Below, piece after piece: positions 7,094-13,425 of a stretch of 13,425 nucleotides of DNA. Below the pieces are notes generated by a model. That model saw nothing but the letters and a program-made list of their open reading frames with translations, did no database searches and was not told the origin of the DNA. Origin of the DNA: Actinomycetes bacterium (GTDB lineage: Bacteria > Actinomycetota > Actinomycetes > S36-B12 > GCA-2699445); the NCBI GenBank assembly GCA_022600255.1, contig JAHZKU010000243.1, positions 1 through 13,425 of the forward strand, read 5' to 3'. Position 1 is the first letter of the stretch. Every line of letters begins with the position of its first letter. The translations under genes and the position numbers were made by a program.

Positions 7094-8803
7094 TTAGGGT
7101 TTGGGGTCCTCTTGCTCCGGCTGTTGCAGAAGGCGGTCGCGGGCGACCTCACGCTCCGACAGAATCTGCTGAATGACCGCCAGCGGCACATCGGAGTCCT
7201 GCGCAAAAGCAGCATGCACCAAGCCGCCGAGGTCAGCGCGGTAGTCGTGGCCGACAGAGCGGAAGACCCCAGACTGGGACTGCGTGGCGTAGGCAACATC
7301 AAACATCACCTGTTGCCAGGTGACCAGTGGCATCCAGCGCATCTGGCTAGGGACGTTCCGGCCCCGCGGTGCGACGTCTAGCCACTCCGGTTCGCGTCGC
7401 AGTAGGTGCTTGGCGAATCGCGTCACCGGGTCCGCATCATGGTCTAGGAACCATAGCTGCACGTCCCTGGGCAGCGGGTCCGGCAACGCTTGCCACCGGT
7501 CAACGTGCACGATATCCGCACTGTCATCCAAGTCGTTGCGAACCGACGTGCCCCCGGGAGTGCCAACAAACAACGCCCGGTCGAGTTCGTGAACCTGTGC
7601 CGTCGCCTCGTCGACTAAGGCGGGATCGTGCATCAGGCCCCACTGCGCCGTGAGGGCCCCCAGGCTCTCGCCGTAGCCAAAGATCCGGGGGCGAGAGTCG
7701 GCAGGCAGGGTAGCGATTCGTTGCGTGATCCGATCCAACAGCAAGCGGAAGGACTCGGCAGCGGCGCCGCGCACACCGAACGAGAACATCGACGGAAGCA
7801 GGCCGTACTGAATCACGACAGAGGCGCAGTCACCCTTTCGGAATAACTCCAGCGCCTCCACGGGCACCGAGTTGGCGTAACCCGAGCCCGAAGGGGACAC
7901 GATCAGGATTGCTGATCGGGCGAAACCGCCTAAGCTCTCTAGCTCCGCAACCGCTAGCTCAACCTGTGCCTCGATACTGTCGGCGCTGCGAATACCCACA
8001 AAGGCCCGCACCGGTTCTACGGCCCCATCGGCGCCAAGGGCGGCATCGATTTCGGCCGCACTAATCCGCCAGTTCACAAACCGTCGACCTTCTCGAGCCA
8101 AGGTGTCATAGCTGATCTGTGAGGCGGGCCCCCCGGAAACATAGGCGTCGTCCGGTGGATCTGTCAGCGCATGGTCTGGCGCATCGTTGTCCGCCGCCAA
8201 TCGCGCAAAGACTACCCGTTTGGCAGCCACGGTGAACACGGAGAATGCAGCCGCTGTCCCAGTGGCGCTGACCAAGGTCCAGCCCACCCTACCTCCCGGC
8301 AGTCGCCGAGATAAGAAAGTTCCACAGCCGCCAATGAAACTGCCGATCCCGTAGCCTAGCGATGCCACCACGATTGCGGTCCCTAACCCAATCCCGGCAG
8401 CGACCTCTGGTTTCTGCTCTGTGGTGCCCCACTCGTGATAGTTGTCCACCTGGGCACGACGGAAGGCACGGGCACGCAGGCCGCCACCGGCGGCAGCCGT
8501 CGCCAAGGCGCTTGCCGCGACGGACGCTCGCTTGGCGGTTTCTGGTAAGTCGGCATCCGAACCACCACGAAACCGGGACCAGCCCGCCCCAACCAGTGCG
8601 CCCGTGGCTGAGCCGAGCACGGCACCTGTCGTGGCGACCAATGCGGTCACGAGACCCTGGTGCAGGGTGGAGCGTGGCACCAAGGTGGGTTGAAAGGACT
8701 CGCCAGCGCCCACCAAGGCGCCAACGGCCCCGCCAAGGGCTGCGGCTGAACGAGTACTCACGCGGCTATTGTGGCGCAATCGCGTTGCCGATGTGGCCCG
8801 CAA
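7094..8803 (-). CDS. Integral-membrane alpha/beta-hydrolase (Abhydrolase_9 type)
   Basis: A protein of up to 569 residues with two parts. The N-terminal 200 residues hold about four membrane segments (about 20-34, 48-74, 135-158, 172-195) and the ESFQPTLVPRSTLHQGLV signature I associate with Abhydrolase_9_N. Residues about 225-530 are a serine-hydrolase domain: nucleophile elbow GYGESLG with Ser380, FVGTPGG at 412-418, likely acid Asp458 in DHDADPVTRF, and likely base His519 in GHDY. The family is common in actinobacteria and of unknown substrate; a role in envelope lipid metabolism is inference. The start is uncertain. The first start codon is TTG at 8803, with GTG at 8761 (555 residues) an equal candidate; neither has a good ribosome binding site. 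No overlapping partner gene is present, so it looks monocistronic. Confidence 0.85.
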   Translation of the reverse strand: MRATSATRLRHNSRVSTRSAAALGGAVGALVGAGESFQPTLVPRSTLHQGLVTALVATTGAVLGSATGALVGAGWSRFRGGSDADLPETAKRASVAASALATAAAGGGLRARAFRRAQVDNYHEWGTTEQKPEVAAGIGLGTAIVVASLGYGIGSFIGGCGTFLSRRLPGGRVGWTLVSATGTAAAFSVFTVAAKRVVFARLAADNDAPDHALTDPPDDAYVSGGPASQISYDTLAREGRRFVNWRISAAEIDAALGADGAVEPVRAFVGIRSADSIEAQVELAVAELESLGGFARSAILIVSPSGSGYANSVPVEALELFRKGDCASVVIQYGLLPSMFSFGVRGAAAESFRLLLDRITQRIATLPADSRPRIFGYGESLGALTAQWGLMHDPALVDEATAQVHELDRALFVGTPGGTSVRNDLDDSADIVHVDRWQALPDPLPRDVQLWFLDHDADPVTRFAKHLLRREPEWLDVAPRGRNVPSQMRWMPLVTWQQVMFDVAYATQSQSGVFRSVGHDYRADLGGLVHAAFAQDSDVPLAVIQQILSEREVARDRLLQQPEQEDPKP

Positions 8804-8903
8804 GGAAGGACTGCGATCGAGTCCGCCCGGGGGCGAACGCCGGGCCGCGCTCGTCAGGTACCCTATTTGGAGTCCACCTGAGTCCTGCAGGCTAGTTGGA
8901 TGT

Positions 8904-8995
8904 GGAGGCGTCGCATAGTGGCCTAGTGCGCCCGCCTGCTAAGCGGGTTGGGGATTCATACCCCCTCGAGGGTTCGAATCCCTCCGCCTCCGCCA
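8904..8995 (+). tRNA. tRNA-Ser (anticodon GCT), CCA encoded
   Basis: A class II cloverleaf. The acceptor stem is GGAGGCG/CGCCTCC. The anticodon stem CCCGC/GCGGG encloses loop CTGCTAA, giving anticodon GCT at 8938-8940 (decodes AGC, AGU). A long variable arm follows (about 8948-8969), then the T arm GAGGG TTCGAAT CCCTC. The discriminator is G at 8992, and the CCA tail is encoded at 8993-8995. It is transcribed away from the Abhydrolase_9 gene. Confidence 0.97.
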
Positions 8996-9012
8996 CGTTA
9001 AGGTCTAGAGAA

Positions 9013-9042
9013 TCCCATACATCTGAACCCAGGTGTATGGGA
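9013..9042 (+). terminator. Strong hairpin downstream of tRNA-Ser
   Basis: TCCCATACA and TGTATGGGA form a perfect 9-bp stem, extendable inward by a G-U and a C-G pair to about 11 bp around an 8-base loop. It starts 18 bases after the encoded CCA, so it is well placed to end the tRNA transcript or mark its 3' processing. Directly after it comes a small CCAG/CTGG hairpin and TTTAT, only a weak U-rich tail. Confidence 0.5.
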
Positions 9043-9150
9043 CCAGACGCCTGGTTTATCTGGCGCGATAGCCACCGCGCATCCGATCGTGCCAGTTTCA
9101 GGCATGCTTGGCTGGCTGGTGACCAAGATTTCAAGACGCAACGCAAATCT

Positions 9151-9179
9151 CTTGCCGCTCAAAGGAAATCCTTGGCAAG
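9151..9179 (-). terminator. Candidate terminator of the APC permease
   Basis: On the minus strand CTTGCCAAGG, loop ATTT, then CCTT and, after a 5-base bulge, GGCAAG: ten base pairs in all. It lies about 50 bases past the permease stop at 9228. It is not followed by a clean U run. The rest of the 9043-9227 stretch shows no gene. Confidence 0.4.
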
Positions 9180-9227
9180 ACCAGCGACCGTGCTGCCGCC
9201 ACACTTCGCGCCAGGCTAGCGTCGGCG

Positions 9228-11183
9228 TCAATCGTCTCCACTAGCACCGGTCTGCGCTTGAACTTGGGTCGGTTGTATCGAAAGCGGTGCAGCGGCGGAC
9301 TCAGGCGTGGTCTGGTTGCCACGGACGGCCAGCACTGTCAGGATTCCCGGAATCACCAGCGCGATGGCTAGCGTCAGAATGACTTTTCGGATTCCGGTGG
9401 CGGCTCCCTCTAGGTCACCGGACTCGACCATCTTCTTTGCGGCGTTGTCCACCCGAATCGCGTTGACAATAACCACAACACCAATCACACATGCCAGGAT
9501 GGCCAACCACCAGAGCACTAGGCCGACCGCGGTGAACTCGTGATTACCGCCAAGGACGTTTACTCCGAGCGCGATGGCGATGATGATCAGCAGGCCAATC
9601 CCGACCGCGGCACCAGGTCGCATGTCGCGCGTGCGGAAGTTCTCGGTGGCCGCCTCATCTGAAATCTGCGGGGGACGCTCAGCCGGTGCGTTGGAATGGC
9701 GGCGACCGTAGAACATGTAGATTGCCACCCCAACCAGCATCCACGCCGTGAACACGAGCCACGTGATGAGCTGCAGAGACAAGATCAGATACACACACAT
9801 GATCACCCCAATAATGGGGAACAGCGGCATCAGCGGAACTCGGAAGGTTCGCTCAAGTTCGGGGCGCGCTCGCCAGAGCGCCACCACCCCGAAGTTCACG
9901 AGTGCAAACGCGAACAAGGTACCGATACTGGTCGCTTCGGCGAGTTGCCCAAGCGGAATGAATGCGGCCAAGATGACGATGGCCCCGGTGACGATCAGGG
10001 TGTTTGCGACCGGCGTTTGTGTCCGAGGATTCACCTTGGTGAAGATCTTGGGCAACAACCCGTCTCGCCCCATGGCAAACAGGATTCGGGTCTGGCCGTA
10101 CATCACGACTAGGACCACACTGAAGATCGAGATCACTGCGCCTAGCGCGATCAGTGCAGGGGCCCACGATGAACCCGTGACATCAGCGGCAATTCCCGCC
10201 AAGACCGCCTCCGCGCCGGCGTCCTCGAACTGCTCCCAGGGCCGAGCCCCGATGGCCGCCAGCGTCACCAGAACATAAAGGATCGTCACAATGATGAGCG
10301 AGAAAATGATGGCGCGCGGCAAGTCCCGTTTTGCGTTCTTCGCTTCCTCGCCAGCGGTCGAGGCGGCATCGAAACCGATATAGGAGAAGAACACTTGCCC
10401 GGCGGCCGCACTCACCCCGGCAAAGCCCAGCGGCATGAACGGCTCAAGATTGCTGGGGTCAAACGCGGTGAAGGCGATGAGACAGAAGAACAGCAGGATG
10501 CCGATCTTCAGGAAAACCATGATGGTGTTCGCGGTGGCAGACTCGCTAGCGCCCCGCAGCAGCAGGAACATGCACAGCACCACCACCACAACGGCGGGCA
10601 CGTTGAAGACACCCACCTCGGTGCACTCTGCCGGGAACGAGGCCAAGTCCGCGCCTGTTGCCGTAACGCCATCGCAGGCAGGATCTCCCGCAGCCCCGGG
10701 CGATACGGTGTACTGGCCAGGTGCGTTGGCGATGGCGCCAGGAATCCTAATCCCAAATGTGGCGAGGAATTCGTTAAGATACTGCCCCCAGCCCACCGCG
10801 ACAGCCGCCACCGAGACCCCATACTCCAGCATCAGGCACCAGCCAACGATCCAAGCGATCGCTTCGCCCAGCGTGGCGTAAGTGTAGGAATAGGAGGAAC
10901 CCGATACCGGGATCGAACCGGCGAGCTCTGCGTATGAGAACGCCGAGAAGGCGCATGTGACGGCGGCCAGGACAAAAGCCAGCAGCACGGCCGGGCCAGC
11001 TTTTGGCACGGCTTCACCCAGGATGACAAAGATGCCAGTGCCCACAATGGAGCCGACGCTGAAGAAGGTTAGGGCCAAAAGGCCCATCGTGCGCTTGAGA
11101 CCGCTGGATTCTGCTTCTTTATCCAGCTTGTCCGCAGGCTGGATACGGGCGAATTGCTGGCCTAGTGAAAGCTTCGAAGACAC
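9228..11183 (-). CDS. APC-superfamily amino acid permease (cationic amino acid transporter-like)
   Basis: A 651-residue, highly hydrophobic inner-membrane transporter. The first helix carries GSIVGTGIFVILG, the unwound substrate-binding motif of APC transporters, preceded by GLKRTMGLLALTFFSVG. YIGFDAASTAGEEAKNAKRDLPRAI (about 268-292) is the family's central signature, and RILFAMGRDGLLP (about 366-378) the following loop. About 12 core helices end near residue 490. A C-terminal extension of about 150 residues adds three more helices, giving roughly 14-15. The third large loop has Cys170 and Cys187, a possible disulfide outside the cell. It should import or exchange amino acids; cationic specificity is suggested by the CAT-like layout only. 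The start is GTG at 11183, six codons inside the longest frame (GTG at 11201), because the latter overlaps a perfect AGGAGG site. It is divergent from the universal stress gene, 89 bases away. Confidence 0.92.
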   Translation of the reverse strand: MSSKLSLGQQFARIQPADKLDKEAESSGLKRTMGLLALTFFSVGSIVGTGIFVILGEAVPKAGPAVLLAFVLAAVTCAFSAFSYAELAGSIPVSGSSYSYTYATLGEAIAWIVGWCLMLEYGVSVAAVAVGWGQYLNEFLATFGIRIPGAIANAPGQYTVSPGAAGDPACDGVTATGADLASFPAECTEVGVFNVPAVVVVVLCMFLLLRGASESATANTIMVFLKIGILLFFCLIAFTAFDPSNLEPFMPLGFAGVSAAAGQVFFSYIGFDAASTAGEEAKNAKRDLPRAIIFSLIIVTILYVLVTLAAIGARPWEQFEDAGAEAVLAGIAADVTGSSWAPALIALGAVISIFSVVLVVMYGQTRILFAMGRDGLLPKIFTKVNPRTQTPVANTLIVTGAIVILAAFIPLGQLAEATSIGTLFAFALVNFGVVALWRARPELERTFRVPLMPLFPIIGVIMCVYLILSLQLITWLVFTAWMLVGVAIYMFYGRRHSNAPAERPPQISDEAATENFRTRDMRPGAAVGIGLLIIIAIALGVNVLGGNHEFTAVGLVLWWLAILACVIGVVVIVNAIRVDNAAKKMVESGDLEGAATGIRKVILTLAIALVIPGILTVLAVRGNQTTPESAAAPLSIQPTQVQAQTGASGDD

Positions 11184-11188
11184 CGTAA

Positions 11189-11194
11189 CCTCCT
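11189..11194 (-). promoter_or_regulatory. Ribosome binding site deciding the permease start
   Basis: AGGAGG on the minus strand, within AAAAGGAGG, followed by TTACG and the GTG at 11183 (5-base spacing). It lies inside the longer frame that would begin at 11201, so that GTG is not the real start. Confidence 0.85.
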
Positions 11195-11272
11195 TTTCCA
11201 CCTATCGACTCGCGGGTAACGCTACCGTAGCCATGCGACCTATCCCTCCTGAAAGAAGAATCCGGGACAAAG

Positions 11273-12157
11273 ATGCGAATAGTAATCGGGGTGACCCCTG
11301 ACGACTCAGGTTCGGACGCGCTGGCCATTGGCGCGATGTTGTGCACGTCTTTCGGTGCGGAACCAGTACTCGCCCACATCTATCCAGCCGCATATGAGTA
11401 CGTCTCGCAAGGGCATGTCGACGCGGAATGGCAGCGCTATCTGCGGGAACAAGCCGAAGCGCTCGTCGCTGAGGCCGCCGAAGAAATCTCCGAATCGCAC
11501 GGCTTTGAGGCCGTGGCCACCACTGTTCACGGCCACCGCAGCAGCGGAAAGGGCCTGATCGAGGTGGCGCAAGCGACGGGGGCGGACGTGATCGCGATCG
11601 GGAGCGCGCCAGGCGCATCCAACGGCCGCTTCCAAATCGGGTCGACCGCCGATCAGCTGCTGCACGGCTCCCACGTTCCAGTAGCGATGGCGCCAGCCTC
11701 ACTCCGCCGGTCCGCCGAACCGAAGTTCTCCCGAATCCTGGCGGCCTTTCAGAACACCCACGAGGCCCAGAACGCCGCGATGGAAGCCGCAAGGATGGCG
11801 CAGCGGGCGGAGCTGCCACTGCAACTCATCACCGTCCTACAGAAACACCGGATTTACGGCAGCGCACTTGGTCGCTCCGCCGAGAGCGCCGTGATTGAGG
11901 AACAGACTCAACAGACACAGGAGAACCAAGCGGCGGTGATCGCCAAGTTGCCAGCTGAACTGGATGTCTCCGCCAGAATCGCGGTCGGCGACACCATCGC
12001 CACGGCGCTAGGACAGTTGTCGTTCGATAGCAATGAGTTGTTGGTCTTGGCCTCCTCACGCGGTGGTGCGGTGCGGCGCGTGTTCCTGGGTGACGTGACA
12101 TACAAGCTGATCCGCTCGGCGCCAGTTCCCATGGTTGTGCTACCGCGACGTACTTAG
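11273..12157 (+). CDS. Universal stress protein, two tandem UspA domains, nucleotide motifs degenerate
   Basis: A 294-residue cytosolic protein made of two UspA domains (about 1-143 and 150-292), each ending in the typical strand and proline (SHVPVAMAP; SAPVPMVVLP). ATP-binding family members have an Asp after the first strand (V-D-G-S) and G-x2-G-x9-G-S/T near the end. Domain 1 reads VIGVTPDD, with Thr8 for the Asp, and GSAP...GSTA, with Pro113 for the second Gly. Domain 2 reads LAAFQNTHEA, with no Asp, and SSRG...GDV, with Ser for the first Gly, one residue fewer and Asp274 for Ser. ATP binding is therefore doubtful, more so in domain 2. The start is ATG at 11273 with a modest GGGA site 5 bases upstream. 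Divergence from an APC permease suggests a shared control region; UspA domains are known as regulatory partners, or C-terminal fusions, of some transporters. Its exact role is unknown. Confidence 0.92.
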   Translation: MRIVIGVTPDDSGSDALAIGAMLCTSFGAEPVLAHIYPAAYEYVSQGHVDAEWQRYLREQAEALVAEAAEEISESHGFEAVATTVHGHRSSGKGLIEVAQATGADVIAIGSAPGASNGRFQIGSTADQLLHGSHVPVAMAPASLRRSAEPKFSRILAAFQNTHEAQNAAMEAARMAQRAELPLQLITVLQKHRIYGSALGRSAESAVIEEQTQQTQENQAAVIAKLPAELDVSARIAVGDTIATALGQLSFDSNELLVLASSRGGAVRRVFLGDVTYKLIRSAPVPMVVLPRRT

Positions 12158-12226
12158 ATCCACCAACCAAAGAGTCCTGCATCACTGGCCAGCAGGCCCT
12201 AGCGTGGAGTCAATAACCCATCCTTT

Positions 12227-12230
12227 GGAG
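12227..12230 (+). promoter_or_regulatory. Ribosome binding site deciding the dodecin start
   Basis: GGAG with 5 bases to the ATG at 12236. The in-frame GTG at 12230 overlaps this site and is rejected as the start. Confidence 0.75.
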
Positions 12231-12235
12231 TGAAC

Positions 12236-12448
12236 ATGGCCAGTCGTACGTATGCCCTGACGGAGATCGTTGGAACCAGTCCAGATGGGATCGACCAGGC
12301 GATCCACAACGGGATTGCGCGTGCGCAGAAGACTGTGCGCCACGTGGATTGGTTTGAGGTCTCCCAGATTCGCGGCTACGTCAGCGACGACGGCACCGAC
12401 CACTTCCAAGTCACCATGAAGTTGGGCTACCGCCTCGAAGACAAGTAG
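12236..12448 (+). CDS. Dodecin (flavin-binding/storage protein)
   Basis: A 70-residue protein of the normal dodecin length, aligning end to end with the family: EIVGTSPDGIDQAIHNGIARA, then HVDWFEVSQIRGYV, then HFQVTMKLGYRLED. Trp39 and Gln58 match the residues that stack on and hold the isoalloxazine ring. Dodecins form hollow dodecamers in the cytosol that bind FMN, FAD or riboflavin, buffering free flavin and quenching its photochemistry; actinobacterial ones mostly bind FMN. ATG at 12236 is chosen over GTG at 12230 because of the GGAG site. It follows the universal stress gene by 78 bases in the same direction and may be co-transcribed or have its own promoter; no promoter is obvious. It converges on the phosphofructokinase gene. 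Confidence 0.95.
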   Translation: MASRTYALTEIVGTSPDGIDQAIHNGIARAQKTVRHVDWFEVSQIRGYVSDDGTDHFQVTMKLGYRLEDK

Positions 12449-12501
12449 GTTCTACTGCGGTCGCACCTCGGCAGCAACCACGTGCGCAGCCGCCTGTCGC
12501 C

Positions 12502-12518
12502 GCTCGCCATTCGCGAGC
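12502..12518. terminator. Possible bidirectional terminator hairpin
   Basis: GCTCGC, loop CATTC, GCGAGC: a perfect 6-bp GC-rich stem between the convergent dodecin (stop 12448) and phosphofructokinase (stop 12557). No U tract is present, so the call rests on position. Confidence 0.4.
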
Positions 12519-12556
12519 CTCCGCAGAGACGAGTCGGCCTTGGCGTGCCCGGAGGA

Positions 12557-13425
12557 TTAGTCCTCGGCTGGCGTGGGTTCACCCACAGGCTGACCGATCT
12601 CGGCGAGCATCGCTAGAAAATCCGGGGTATCCACGTCGTAAGGCTTACCACCAGCGATCCGGGGAAACTCGATTGCACGCAGCTTGTTGTTTTTGTCCTC
12701 GTCATGGCCGATGACCCCGCCTTCGCGGCGCATCGCCGAGTCAACAGCGAGGTCGGTGCAGGATTTGATGAGCTCGAAGTCCGCCACGTTGGAGGGCGCC
12801 GAGCGAGAAAAGTAACCGCTTTTGAAGACCTGGGTCTTCTCGGCCGCAATCATCTTGCTGAACTGATCTCCGAACCACTTGCCCGGATTCACCTTATCTA
12901 GGCGCACGTGCCCAAACGCATCTCTGGGGACTTCCTCACCGTTGGCTTCCATCTCAGCCACGATGCCAGCAACGCCAGCCCCTTCCGACAGGAAGATGTT
13001 CACGTTGCCGACTTCGTCCATGATGGCCTTGAGTCGTGCGGCCTCTTCGGCGATGTCCACCCCGAGTTCTGGAATAAATACGGCATGAACGTCCCACTTT
13101 CGCTTGTCCAAACCAATATCGGGCACCCAGGTGCGCTGGTCCAACCAGTGACGATACTCCAGCGCGGTTTCCGCGGTGAGCCAACCGCAGTTACGACCCA
13201 TCACCTCGTGGATGATCAGCGAACGCGGGTTTGCGCTGTGCTCAGCGATCACATTCTGAGCAAATCGAGATCCCTGCTCGGCCGCCGTCCAGGCACCCAG
13301 CGACTGTTTGATCGGGTAGACGTCGTTGTCGATGGTTTTGGGAAGCCCAACCACGGTTAACTCGTAGTTGTTGTCGGCCAGAAACGCCGCCAGATCAGCC
13401 GCCGTGGTGTTGGTGTCGTCACCCC
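12557..13425 (-). CDS. pfp: PPi-dependent 6-phosphofructokinase, 5' part beyond the window
   Basis: The last 288 residues of diphosphate-fructose-6-phosphate 1-phosphotransferase, which converts fructose 6-phosphate and PPi reversibly to fructose 1,6-bisphosphate and phosphate in glycolysis/gluconeogenesis. The visible part begins at GDDTNTTAADLA, the G-G-D-D motif in which the second Asp blocks ATP and marks PPi use. PKTIDND follows, with the Lys typical of PPi enzymes and the catalytic Asp. MGRNCGWL is the sugar-phosphate loop, and SEGAGV and GYFSRSA lie further on. It resembles the roughly 400-residue Propionibacterium freudenreichii enzyme to the C-terminus (FPRIAGGKPYD ... IGQP), as I recall it, so about 70% of the gene is present. 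The GTG at 13354 is an internal Val codon, not a start. The frame runs intact to the right edge. Confidence 0.96.
   Translation of the reverse strand, partial: GDDTNTTAADLAAFLADNNYELTVVGLPKTIDNDVYPIKQSLGAWTAAEQGSRFAQNVIAEHSANPRSLIIHEVMGRNCGWLTAETALEYRHWLDQRTWVPDIGLDKRKWDVHAVFIPELGVDIAEEAARLKAIMDEVGNVNIFLSEGAGVAGIVAEMEANGEEVPRDAFGHVRLDKVNPGKWFGDQFSKMIAAEKTQVFKSGYFSRSAPSNVADFELIKSCTDLAVDSAMRREGGVIGHDEDKNNKLRAIEFPRIAGGKPYDVDTPDFLAMLAEIGQPVGEPTPAED

Noticed and set aside
8904..9227. Integration (att) site at tRNA-Ser
   Set aside because: No second copy of the tRNA 3' end and no integrase are present in the window.
10395..10937. Plus-strand open frame of 180 codons within the permease
   Set aside because: It lies fully antisense to conserved transmembrane sequence of the permease and is rich in His, Arg and Gly without any motif.
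11202..11819. Minus-strand open frame of 205 codons overlapping the UspA gene
   Set aside because: It is Arg/Pro/Ser-rich antisense of a clear UspA coding region and would place a gene immediately in front of the permease without evidence.
13352..13354. GTG at 13354 as the start of the phosphofructokinase
   Set aside because: The upstream codons to the window edge encode the family's G-D-D-T-N-T motif, so this GTG is an internal Val codon.
1..13425. CRISPR array, toxin-antitoxin pair, defence island or prophage
   Set aside because: No regularly spaced repeats, no small paired genes and no matching proteins; all sizable real genes are housekeeping, stress or envelope functions.

Overview
The window looks like a stretch of chromosome from a moderately high-GC actinobacterium (roughly 60% GC by eye). 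The pointers are frequent GTG starts, strong AGGAGG-type ribosome binding sites, an SGNH hydrolase whose C-terminal tail (GRSSGDGR) I know from actinobacterial homologs, an actinobacterial-type Abhydrolase_9 membrane protein, and a diphosphate-dependent phosphofructokinase that closely resembles the propionibacterial enzyme. No transposase, integrase, phage gene, plasmid function or CRISPR array is visible. I read it as ordinary chromosome.

Layout, left to right. (1) 1-2.4 kb: a small SGNH/GDSL hydrolase (+) converges on a photolyase-related flavoprotein (-). (2) 2.4-3.3 kb: a gene-poor stretch holding tRNA-Arg(ACG) on the minus strand. (3) 3.3-4.7 kb: a berberine-bridge-type FAD oxidoreductase (+). 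(4) 5.0-8.8 kb: two minus-strand genes, a secreted SGNH esterase with an Ig/PKD-like N-terminal module and an integral-membrane alpha/beta-hydrolase of the Abhydrolase_9 type. (5) 8.9-9.2 kb: tRNA-Ser(GCT) on the plus strand, followed by a strong hairpin. (6) 9.2-12.4 kb: an APC-family amino-acid permease (-) divergent from a tandem-domain universal stress protein (+), which is followed by a dodecin (+). (7) 12.5 kb to the right edge: the C-terminal part of a PPi-dependent phosphofructokinase (-), cut by the window end.

Most neighbours do not form an obvious pathway. The best-supported functional groupings are the divergent permease/universal-stress-protein pair, with dodecin in line behind the stress gene, and a loose flavin and light/oxidative-stress theme (photolyase-like protein, FAD oxidoreductase, dodecin). 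The most interesting protein is the photolyase-related one: it keeps the residues typical of the bacterial (6-4)-photolyase branch but seems to have lost three of the four cysteines that hold the [4Fe-4S] cluster. I found no convincing new multi-gene system.
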